From contig JAFVRL010000202.1 of assembly GCA_017504325.1 (NCBI GenBank), positions 1-5,563 on the forward strand: a stretch of 5,563 nt of DNA, read 5' to 3'. The DNA comes from Lentisphaeria bacterium (GTDB lineage: Bacteria; Verrucomicrobiota; Lentisphaeria; Victivallales; UBA1829). Of this stretch, positions 1-5,563 are shown in pieces. Positions within the stretch are counted from its first letter, which is position 1. The number at the start of each line of letters is the position of its first letter. The notes under the pieces were generated by a model. It searched no databases. It was not told the origin of the DNA and saw nothing but the letters and a program-made list of their open reading frames with translations. The position numbers and the translations under genes are program-made.

Positions 1-8
1 GAATAAAT

Positions 9-875
9 ATGGCTTTGATTGCACTGGCCAACGATTTACAAACAACCAGGGCACTTTATCCATATTCTTCCAAGAACAAATATTTTACAGATAAAGAAAT
101 AGAAGAAATATTCAATGGTATGAATGGGCAGTCTATTGAACTAGCAAAACGCTTTATGGCAAGACAAATAAGATTACCCAGAGAAAGTTTTTTTATTCAC
201 CCCAAATACTTTTATACAGTAGAAGAACAGGCGGAATACAAAAGGCTACTTCCAGACTTTAAAAAATGTTGTAAACAATTCGGATTTCCCATCAAAAAAG
301 TCGGTGTGGAATCATTGTATTATCACCATGGATTACGTTTTGCTCCTGACTTTATAAAAAAGCATATTGCTGGCAAATTATTTGGTGATGTAGGCGGTTA
401 TTGGGGCGATTCTGCGTTGGTTTTCATGAATTATCAACCTGAAAAAGTAATAATATTTGAACCCATGCAGGATACACGTCAAAAACTTATACAGATACTC
501 AATAAAAATAAAGTTTCAGAAAAGAAATATGAAATTCTGCCATTTGCATTATCAGATAATCAGGAAGAGACAGACAATATGCAATGCCGGCCTTTAGATG
601 ATTTGACCTCTGATTATAAAACACCATTCGGAGTATTGAAAGCAGATATAGAAGGAATGGGGCTGAAATTTGTTATGGGGGCAGAAAAAACGATTCGCAA
701 AGACCGTCCGTTGCGCTCTTTGTCTATTTACCATGATGCAGAAGAATTTTCCGGCATTTATCAACTTATGAAAAGTTGGGATATAAACTATCACTTTGAG
801 TTAAAACAGTTTTCACCACTTATACCAGGCGGAGAACTTTCTTTATTCGCATATCCCGAGGAATGGAAAAAATAA
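9..875 (+). CDS. FkbM-family SAM-dependent methyltransferase, probably 5'-partial
   Basis: This is probably an O-methyltransferase that transfers a methyl group from S-adenosylmethionine to a sugar hydroxyl or similar group; FkbM-type enzymes are common in surface-glycan loci. The Rossmann-fold SAM region begins near residue 124. GDVGGYWGDSAL (126-137) is motif I, the acidic end of beta 2 is in FEP (150-152), PLDDL is at 195-199, and LKADIEG (210-216) followed by GAEKTIR (224-230) is the typical FkbM post-core signature. The first 120 residues form a less conserved N-terminal extension containing YYHHGL (104-109). The frame is open to the window edge (positions 3-8 hold no stop) and no ribosome binding site fits in the 8 bases before this ATG, so the true start may lie upstream. 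The gene is convergent with the minus-strand operon and richer in A/T, with AGA and ATA codons clustered near its start. The family is secure; the substrate is unknown. Confidence 0.85.
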   Translation: MALIALANDLQTTRALYPYSSKNKYFTDKEIEEIFNGMNGQSIELAKRFMARQIRLPRESFFIHPKYFYTVEEQAEYKRLLPDFKKCCKQFGFPIKKVGVESLYYHHGLRFAPDFIKKHIAGKLFGDVGGYWGDSALVFMNYQPEKVIIFEPMQDTRQKLIQILNKNKVSEKKYEILPFALSDNQEETDNMQCRPLDDLTSDYKTPFGVLKADIEGMGLKFVMGAEKTIRKDRPLRSLSIYHDAEEFSGIYQLMKSWDINYHFELKQFSPLIPGGELSLFAYPEEWKK

Positions 876-923
876 ACTTATCTTTTTCAAATATTTTTCC
901 CTGCTTTTGTTACCGTTTTATTA

Positions 924-959
924 TCTATTTGAACATAACCAGAAAACCGTTCAAATAGA
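924..959. repeat. 11-bp perfect inverted repeat in the convergent gap
   Basis: The arms at 924-934 and 949-959 (TCTATTTGAAC and its exact reverse complement) are separated by 14 bases. The stem is A/T-rich and no T run follows it on either strand, so it is a poor intrinsic terminator. It could be a weak bidirectional transcription-end structure, a protein-binding site, or a chance event in AT-rich spacer DNA. Confidence 0.5.
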
Positions 960-981
960 GGCAAAAATAAATTCTGTCTCT

Positions 982-1020
982 TTATATGTTAGAACACATA
1001 TAAGATAGTTGTTTTTACTT
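982..1020 (+). terminator. weak terminator-like hairpin after the methyltransferase gene
   Basis: Arms TTATATGT (982-989) and ACATATAA (996-1003) can pair around a 6-base loop. T-rich sequence follows at 1009-1020, with a run of five T at 1012-1016. The stem is only 8 bp and almost all A/T, and the T run starts several bases away, so this is marginal. It is the best plus-strand candidate in the 144-base gap. Read on the minus strand, the same hairpin is followed at a distance by another T-rich patch (complement of 962-972), so it might serve the operon too. Confidence 0.25.
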
Positions 1021-1952
1021 TAATTTCCGTGCAGAATAGTCCGGTATTTCTGTTCTAATGTTTTTCTATACCTTTTCAAAGGAAAATACGATTTCAAAAG
1101 CATTATTATCGGGGGGAAATGAGTGATACTGTTTTTAAATCGAAGCAGAAAAGGATTGGTCATAAACTTTGCTATTTCACTTACCAAATTGCAGATAAAT
1201 GTTTTGGTAAAGTTATTACGCAAATTCAGACAATCACAAAAAATACGCATGGAAATCAGATGCGAATCCGGCAATGACGTTTTTTTCCGGTCTTCCACAT
1301 CGTGATAATAGATACTTTCCGGAACAAAGGCAAGTGACCATCCATTATATGTCATACGGTTGAAAAGTTCATTATCCTCATAATATGCCGGATAAAAAAG
1401 CGGACAGAAAGAGCCGCACTCTTTTATTGCGGCAACAGGCATAAACAATGCTGAAGCACAGATAAAATCTGTCTTGTAAAATTTCTTCAAAATATTTTTA
1501 TCATATAGATCCGTTACAAAATTCCTGAACTCATGTCCGGCAAGATTGGAACAGGAGTTTTTGGCAAATCCCAGATCAAGTTTTCCGGCAAAAGTTTTCG
1601 GCAGGGGACATAAAAGCAGCTTTTCCTGACTGTTTTCTGCCGCATCCCGTAATTTTTCTATGGTATCTTTTTCGATATAAGTATCCATATTCAAAAGGAA
1701 AAGATAATCTGCCCCGTGTTCCATTGCGTAGGAGATCCCCACATTGTTTCCTGCGGCAAATCCCAGATTATGTTTTTGCGGAAGAAAATGGATCTTTCCC
1801 TCATATTCTTTAAGAAGCATGGCAGAATCATCCTTTGAAGCATTTTCCACCACAACAACTTCCACAGCAATACTTGAAGTCAATACCGAATCAAGGCACT
1901 TTTTTATATATTTACCGCTGTTGAAAGAAAGGATGATGACAAAAATCTTCAT
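1020..1952 (-). CDS. GT2 glycosyltransferase, WbbL/rhamnosyltransferase-like
   Basis: This is an inverting GT-A-fold glycosyltransferase of 310 residues that would move a sugar from a nucleotide donor to a growing glycan at the cytoplasmic membrane face. Beta 1 begins at residue 2 (KIFVIILSFN). VVENASKDD (34-42) is the nucleotide-binding turn. HNLGFAAGNNVG (61-72) is the hallmark of the WbbL/RfbF-like branch. LLNMDT (86-91) stands where these enzymes have their metal-binding NPDT/DXD, ASALFMP (166-172) lines the acceptor side, and YYEDNEL (190-196) carries the probable catalytic base pair E192-D193. The C-terminus is hydrophobic then strongly basic (about 281-310). I chose the ATG at 1950-1952. 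The frame stays open to an ATG at 2042, but those 30 extra residues precede the fold, have no family character and would overlap the upstream gene. It is the last gene of the minus-strand set, 41 bases after the previous stop. Rhamnose as donor is only a family-based guess. Confidence 0.88.
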   Translation of the reverse strand: MKIFVIILSFNSGKYIKKCLDSVLTSSIAVEVVVVENASKDDSAMLLKEYEGKIHFLPQKHNLGFAAGNNVGISYAMEHGADYLFLLNMDTYIEKDTIEKLRDAAENSQEKLLLCPLPKTFAGKLDLGFAKNSCSNLAGHEFRNFVTDLYDKNILKKFYKTDFICASALFMPVAAIKECGSFCPLFYPAYYEDNELFNRMTYNGWSLAFVPESIYYHDVEDRKKTSLPDSHLISMRIFCDCLNLRNNFTKTFICNLVSEIAKFMTNPFLLRFKNSITHFPPIIMLLKSYFPLKRYRKTLEQKYRTILHGN

Positions 1953-1962
1953 TTTCCAAGTA

Positions 1963-1966
1963 CCTT
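1963..1966 (-). promoter_or_regulatory. ribosome binding site supporting the start at 1952
   Basis: The minus strand reads AAGG ten bases before the ATG at 1952. It is modest in strength but lies in the short spacer after the preceding gene's stop, and it supports this start over the in-frame ATG at 2042. Confidence 0.45.
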
Positions 1967-1993
1967 TTTGACCCTCTTTTTCAGTTGACGGTA

Positions 1994-3571
1994 CTATTCT
2001 CTCATCTTCAACGCCTTTCGGTATAAAGAAAGGATGTGACAATTCCCCACGATTCGCAAATAGATCCAGAGAAGGATCACATGAAATTTTCTTCTTTCAC
2101 ACATCAACTCCCAGCCGTTTGCAGTAAGAAAACAGAATGCCTCATTCATAATTTTCAGATTTTCAGTATTTTTGGATATGGCAACCATATTATTGCCCGC
2201 TTCTTTGCCGTATTCCGGCAAGGAACCGTAAAATTCGCTTCTGCCTTCCGGGTTGGGTGGTATAAGTGTGGGAATACCGATTTTCTGTAACTGATACGAA
2301 AAAGACATATCTTCCGCCGCCCGTTTCAAAGAACTGACCTCCACAGGAGCCTTGAAAAGTTCCTCCAGATATTCTCTTTTGAAAAACCAGGCGTGTCCGG
2401 CAAAATCCACTTCCGCAGTCTTGTGCAAATGGGCATCTTCCGGCCACCCCACACGGTAATATTTTCCCAATGGATAACTTTTTCTATCCCTTGCCACAAT
2501 TCCCAATGCTCCATATAAAGCAGGTCTCTTCATCATCTCCGTATGACAATTTTCCAGAAAACGCCTTCCGGGAACAGCATCATCATCAAAAACACAAACA
2601 TACGGACAGGACGCCATCTCCCTTGCAAACCGGAACCGTTCCCACACTCCGCAATTTTTTTCTCTTACAGAAATCTTATGGAAACGGTTTTTCAAATGTT
2701 CCGGGATCTCCACAATACTTCCGTCTGCTGTCCCATCCTGAATCAGTAAAATCTCTTTGGGTTTCAAAGACTGTTTTTCCAGAGCATTCAACTGTTTTTC
2801 CAGCATCTCCGGCCGTTTGTAGAGAGTAAGCACAATACTTACATCCACATTGAAGGCAGGATCATTATGCAATACACAATTTCTTTCCGCATACACCGTT
2901 CCGGGGATCATATAGGGCCGGGTGACAACCTCTCTGTAAAAACCGTCAAGAGAAGAACCGAAATCAATATAACAGTTATCCGGGTTATTTTTAAACAACG
3001 CCGCAATAACAGGTTCGGAAAGTGGGCCCGCCGAAACCGCATACAGCAGATTTTTTTCCTTTCCGTAATCTTTTTTGATCTGTTCAATAAGTTCTTCCGC
3101 TCCGTTTTCCCAGAATTCCACACAGCCGTCGGGGATCTCATAGTGTTTGATAATATCCAGATTCCCGATCTTTTTTCCCCTTGCCCGGTAATTGGCAATG
3201 AGAATGGTCTTTCTTTTTATCGTGGGGAAAAATTCCTTGAAAGGAGGATAATTTTTATTCACAAAAATATTGGCAAAGGTAAAATTTTCCGACGGGATGT
3301 GACTTCTGTACCAGTAATAGGACTCCCTGTCACAGCAGGGACAGGAGATACCGTACCAGACTTTCGGATCATCCAGTAACAAACTGTCCAGCAGAGCTTT
3401 TCCCAGAGAAGTCAGTTCCGGCGGAGAACTCCACCCTTCCTGTGCAGAAACAGAACGCCCGGACATAAGCATACATTCCCCGTCCCCAAGCCGCATAAGA
3501 GTAAAATTTTCCCCGGCATTGATCTTATCACGGAAAAATATAAAATCCTCTGTCAGATATTTCTGTTTCAT
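1994..3571 (-). CDS. Two-domain glycosyltransferase: N-terminal GT-D-like domain fused to a GT2 (GT-A) domain
   Basis: This is probably a bifunctional glycosyltransferase of 525 residues. Residues 1-225 resemble the GT-D fold (DUF1792/dGT1-like). GDGE (29-32) supplies the D-X-E metal/nucleotide motif after the typical TLMRL lead-in, AVSAGP (178-183) fits the family's Rossmann-like strand and glycine turn, and DFGSSLDGF (203-211) fits the conserved end of the domain. Residues 242 to about 480 form a GT2 domain: SIVLTLYKRPEML (245-257) as beta 1, QDGT (278-281), NCGVWERF (306-313), FDDDAVPG (328-335) with the DXD aspartates, GHAWFFKREYL (392-402), and AED (419-421) as the likely catalytic acid region. 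A hydrophobic then basic tail (about 496-525) may contact the membrane. A CPCC cluster sits at 77-80. The start ATG overlaps the upstream stop as ATGA and is preceded by GGAG. Known streptococcal dGT1 enzymes glycosylate serine-rich adhesins; whether this one acts on a protein or a lipid-linked glycan cannot be told. The GT2 domain is secure, the GT-D assignment likely. Confidence 0.85.
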   Translation of the reverse strand: MKQKYLTEDFIFFRDKINAGENFTLMRLGDGECMLMSGRSVSAQEGWSSPPELTSLGKALLDSLLLDDPKVWYGISCPCCDRESYYWYRSHIPSENFTFANIFVNKNYPPFKEFFPTIKRKTILIANYRARGKKIGNLDIIKHYEIPDGCVEFWENGAEELIEQIKKDYGKEKNLLYAVSAGPLSEPVIAALFKNNPDNCYIDFGSSLDGFYREVVTRPYMIPGTVYAERNCVLHNDPAFNVDVSIVLTLYKRPEMLEKQLNALEKQSLKPKEILLIQDGTADGSIVEIPEHLKNRFHKISVREKNCGVWERFRFAREMASCPYVCVFDDDAVPGRRFLENCHTEMMKRPALYGALGIVARDRKSYPLGKYYRVGWPEDAHLHKTAEVDFAGHAWFFKREYLEELFKAPVEVSSLKRAAEDMSFSYQLQKIGIPTLIPPNPEGRSEFYGSLPEYGKEAGNNMVAISKNTENLKIMNEAFCFLTANGWELMCERRKFHVILLWIYLRIVGNCHILSLYRKALKMRE

Positions 3572-4710
3572 TTCTGCTCCAATGTATAAAAATCCATGAT
3601 CTTCTGTACGATTCTTCCCGCAGCATTACCGTCACCGTAAGAATTCTCCCTTACGATTTTTTCTCCGTTACCGTCTAAAAATTTTCCGGCAAGAAGACAG
3701 ATCTTTTCACAATCAGCACCGGCAAGGAAAGCACACCCTTTTTCAATTCCTTCCTGCCGTTCCGTTTTCTCCCGCAAAACGATTACAGGCGTACCGAATG
3801 CGGGAGCTTCCTCCTGTATTCCGCCGCTGTCCGTAAGGATGAGAACAGACTTTTTCATAAGAAAACACAAAACAGGATAATTCAGTGGCGGCAGAAGAAA
3901 AATATTGGAAAAGGAGGATAATTTCCCGGTCACTTTTTCCTTTACTGCCGGATTGGGATGCACCGGAAGAATAAACACATGTTCCGGATATTTTTCAGCC
4001 AAACGGATGACCGCCATCAAAATATTTTCCAATCTCTCCCCGTGATTTTCTCTCCGGTGAACAGTAACAAGTACCATTTTCTTCTCTCCGGAGATCCCGT
4101 GATCTCTTTGCAGACTTCTTTCCGCTTCAGCATATTTTTCCGGTGAAAGAGAATAAAGGGCATCAATGACAGTATTGCCTGTTACAACAATATTTTCCCT
4201 GATAATATTTTCCCGCAGCAAATTCTTTTCAGCTTCAGAAGTGGAAGCAAAATGAAGTACGGCGATCCGGGTAAGCATCTGCCGCAATCCCTCCTCCGGC
4301 CAGGGTTCTGCAAGGGAAGAGGAACGCAAACCCGCCTCCACATGAAATACCGGTATTTTTCCATAGAATCCAGCCAATGCACCGCAGAAAGCACTCATGG
4401 TATCGCCCTGAACAATGATCCCGTCAAAATTTTCTTCTGCAAGCAGAGAAGAAAATTTTTCCAGTAATCTTGCCTGCAACCCGGGTAAAGTCTGGGAACA
4501 GGTCATCACATCCAAATCATAATCCGATCTCAAATCAAAAAAGGAAAGGGTCTTTTCCGCCATTTCCCGCTGCTGCCCCGTATTGCAGATATAGAGTTCA
4601 AACATAGAAGCCTCTTTCAATTTCCGGCACACGGGAGCCAGTTTGATGGCTTCCGGTCTCGTACCGAATACAACAAGGATCTTTATTTTTTTATGATTTT
4701 CTGCACTCAT
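3568..4710 (-). CDS. wecB: UDP-N-acetylglucosamine 2-epimerase, non-hydrolysing (WecB type)
   Basis: This enzyme interconverts UDP-GlcNAc and UDP-ManNAc (EC 5.1.3.14) in the cytoplasm, supplying ManNAc-type donors for surface glycans. The 380-residue length is normal and the fold is the two-Rossmann GT-B-like one. GTRPEAIKLAP (16-26) opens the protein. D103 (in QGDT), E125 (in HVEAGLR), E139 (in PWPEE) and H218 (in VHRREN) match the catalytic D95, E117, E131 and H213 of E. coli WecB, and the 22- and 14-residue spacings among the first three are identical. HPNP (251-254), SGGIQEEAPAFGTPV (295-309), TERQEG (316-321) and YGDGNAA (358-364) form the C-terminal UDP site. Departures from the usual motifs are Q47 where TGQH is common, L142 where PEE-x-N-R is common, and Q319 where TERPEG is common. 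ATGA overlaps join it to both neighbours, and AAGGA at 4721-4725 is its likely ribosome binding site. A related epimerase such as the WbpI type (2,3-diacetamido sugar) is possible. No UDP-ManNAc dehydrogenase is in the window. Confidence 0.94.
   Translation of the reverse strand: MSAENHKKIKILVVFGTRPEAIKLAPVCRKLKEASMFELYICNTGQQREMAEKTLSFFDLRSDYDLDVMTCSQTLPGLQARLLEKFSSLLAEENFDGIIVQGDTMSAFCGALAGFYGKIPVFHVEAGLRSSSLAEPWPEEGLRQMLTRIAVLHFASTSEAEKNLLRENIIRENIVVTGNTVIDALYSLSPEKYAEAERSLQRDHGISGEKKMVLVTVHRRENHGERLENILMAVIRLAEKYPEHVFILPVHPNPAVKEKVTGKLSSFSNIFLLPPLNYPVLCFLMKKSVLILTDSGGIQEEAPAFGTPVIVLREKTERQEGIEKGCAFLAGADCEKICLLAGKFLDGNGEKIVRENSYGDGNAAGRIVQKIMDFYTLEQK
3577..3580 (-). promoter_or_regulatory. 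ribosome binding site for the GT-D/GT2 fusion gene
   Basis: GGAG on the minus strand lies five bases before the ATG at 3571, inside the last codons of the upstream epimerase gene. With the ATGA overlap it fixes this start and suggests translational coupling. Confidence 0.65.
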
Positions 4711-5563
4711 CTCTTATACATCCTTTTCAATGCGATACGGTAAAGGCGGGGGAAGAGAAGGCCGCAGCAGAAGATGAAGGAACGGGAATGGTTCGCCGCT
4801 CTCCATGGTGAAATCTTTTTGCGGTACTCTCCCGCTTTTTCCAGTAACAATGCGCTGTAGGAAGAAAAATCGTCATCCTTTCCGTCAAGGATCAATAAAT
4901 TATACACCCCCATCATGGCAAAAAACGCTTTCTCATAGATCAGAGATTCCAATGTGGAATACTTTTCCAGCAATACCGGCAGAAGAAGATCATACGCCTT
5001 CACCTGATCCATTTTCGCCTCCGTAAAACGGCTCCTTGTCACACTTTCATTATGCTGTCTGTAAAAATACAAACTCTCATCCGTTACCGCAAGCAAGCAA
5101 GCCTCTGCACACAACTGGGGAATAAATACGATATCTTCATAAAACATCCCTTCCGGATAACGCCCTGTCTTACGCAGGAAATCCATACGGAAAAGTTTAT
5201 TGCAGGAAAATGCCCCGAATCCCGGATCCGTAAGAAATCTCTTTGTGGCTTCTTTTCCGTCAATAAGTTCCATTTTTCTATCCCTGCCGGAAACAAACTC
5301 CTTTTCCACCTGAAGATTGCACACCGCTATCTGGATATTTTCCATCTCCATCATATCATGCAATCTCATAAACATTTCCGGATGTGCCGCATCATCCCCA
5401 TCCACAAAGCCGATGAACCTTCCCCGGGCGGCCTCAATACCGTGATTGCGTCTTGCCCCCTGTCCTTTCCTGTCATCAAAATGGATAAAACGGATCCTCT
5501 CATCTTTTGCAGCATGTTTTTTACAGATCTCTGCTGTGGAATCGACAGAACCGTCATCCAACA
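4707..5563 (-). CDS. GT2 glycosyltransferase, N-terminus cut by the window edge
   Basis: This is an inverting GT-A-fold glycosyltransferase of the type common in capsule and exopolysaccharide operons. The 284 visible residues begin inside the first nucleotide-binding loop. The first full codon (5559-5561) is TTG read as leucine in LDDGSVDST, so it is not a start, and about 30 residues with beta 1 should lie beyond the window. GQGARRNHGIEAARG (33-47) is the conserved helix before the DXD, FVDGDDA (52-58) carries D54, D56 and D57, CNKLFR (120-125) and FYEDIVFIPQL (140-150) hold the acceptor-side and catalytic acidic residues, and FYRQHNESVTR (166-176) is the usual closing motif of this subgroup. 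The last 25 residues are hydrophobic then basic, suiting peripheral membrane attachment. Its stop overlaps the wecB start by four bases, so it is the upstream member of the operon seen here. The transferred sugar is unknown. Confidence 0.92.
   Translation of the reverse strand, partial: LDDGSVDSTAEICKKHAAKDERIRFIHFDDRKGQGARRNHGIEAARGRFIGFVDGDDAAHPEMFMRLHDMMEMENIQIAVCNLQVEKEFVSGRDRKMELIDGKEATKRFLTDPGFGAFSCNKLFRMDFLRKTGRYPEGMFYEDIVFIPQLCAEACLLAVTDESLYFYRQHNESVTRSRFTEAKMDQVKAYDLLLPVLLEKYSTLESLIYEKAFFAMMGVYNLLILDGKDDDFSSYSALLLEKAGEYRKKISPWRAANHSRSFIFCCGLLFPRLYRIALKRMYKR

Noticed and set aside
594..794. An open frame antisense to the methyltransferase gene.
   Set aside because: It has no recognisable domain or supporting start site, and it lies wholly opposite a clear family member.
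866..898. A possible terminator hairpin over the methyltransferase stop codon (GAAAAA pairing with TTTTTC, then a T-rich stretch).
   Set aside because: The stem is only six bp, almost entirely A-T, with a long loop, which is too weak to call.
1952..2042. The 30-residue N-terminal extension of the terminal GT2 gene as part of the protein.
   Set aside because: It overlaps the upstream gene, lacks family character, and the GT-A fold and a ribosome binding site support the later ATG.
2867..3379. A 170-codon plus-strand open frame antisense to the GT-D/GT2 fusion gene.
   Set aside because: It is long for a shadow frame, but its translation shows no domain signature, and the minus-strand gene covering it has clear motifs on both sides of this stretch.
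3242..3924. A 14-base direct repeat AAGGAGGATAATTT at 3242-3255 and 3911-3924 on the plus strand, containing a perfect Shine-Dalgarno consensus.
   Set aside because: Both copies are antisense to well-supported coding sequence, are read in different frames there, and are not followed by a convincing start codon and gene. Coincidence of codon usage is the simpler explanation.
4345..4358. A 14-base perfect palindrome AAATACCGGTATTT inside wecB.
   Set aside because: It encodes the conserved stretch just before HVEAG and does not extend further. No second copy or operator context was seen.

Overview
The window is a stretch of bacterial glycan-assembly genes of the kind found in capsule, O-antigen, exopolysaccharide or glycoprotein-glycan loci. 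It holds four genes on the minus strand (three glycosyltransferase genes and one nucleotide-sugar epimerase) and one convergent plus-strand gene for an FkbM-type methyltransferase. I see no tRNA, rRNA, CRISPR array, transposase, phage gene or origin. The organism cannot be named from these bases. Tight ATGA stop/start overlaps, Shine-Dalgarno-like sites and moderate-to-low GC indicate an ordinary bacterium. A Firmicutes-like lineage is plausible but not shown.

Layout from left to right: 9-875 (+) encodes an FkbM-family SAM-dependent methyltransferase, probably cut at its 5' end by the window edge. 876-1019 is a short AT-rich convergent gap with two inverted repeats and no strong terminator. 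From 1020 to the right edge everything reads on the minus strand. In transcription order these genes are a GT2 glycosyltransferase (4707-5563, N-terminus outside the window), a WecB-type UDP-GlcNAc 2-epimerase (3568-4710), a two-domain protein joining a GT-D-like domain to a GT2/GT-A domain (1994-3571), and a WbbL-like GT2 glycosyltransferase (1020-1952). The first three are joined by 4-base ATGA overlaps. The last starts 41 bases after its neighbour's stop, so the set is very probably one operon whose promoter lies to the right of the window.

Inferred working model: the epimerase supplies UDP-ManNAc (or a related 2-epimerised amino sugar). The three glycosyltransferase proteins, carrying four catalytic domains, add sugars one after another at the inner face of the membrane, which all three may touch through hydrophobic/basic C-terminal tails. 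The methyltransferase could cap or decorate the product. It lies on the other strand and is visibly more AT-rich, so it may belong to a different module. No polymerase, flippase, priming transferase or ManNAc dehydrogenase is visible, so the final product cannot be stated.

The most unusual item is the GT-D/GT-A fusion. Nothing here amounts to a clearly new kind of biological system.
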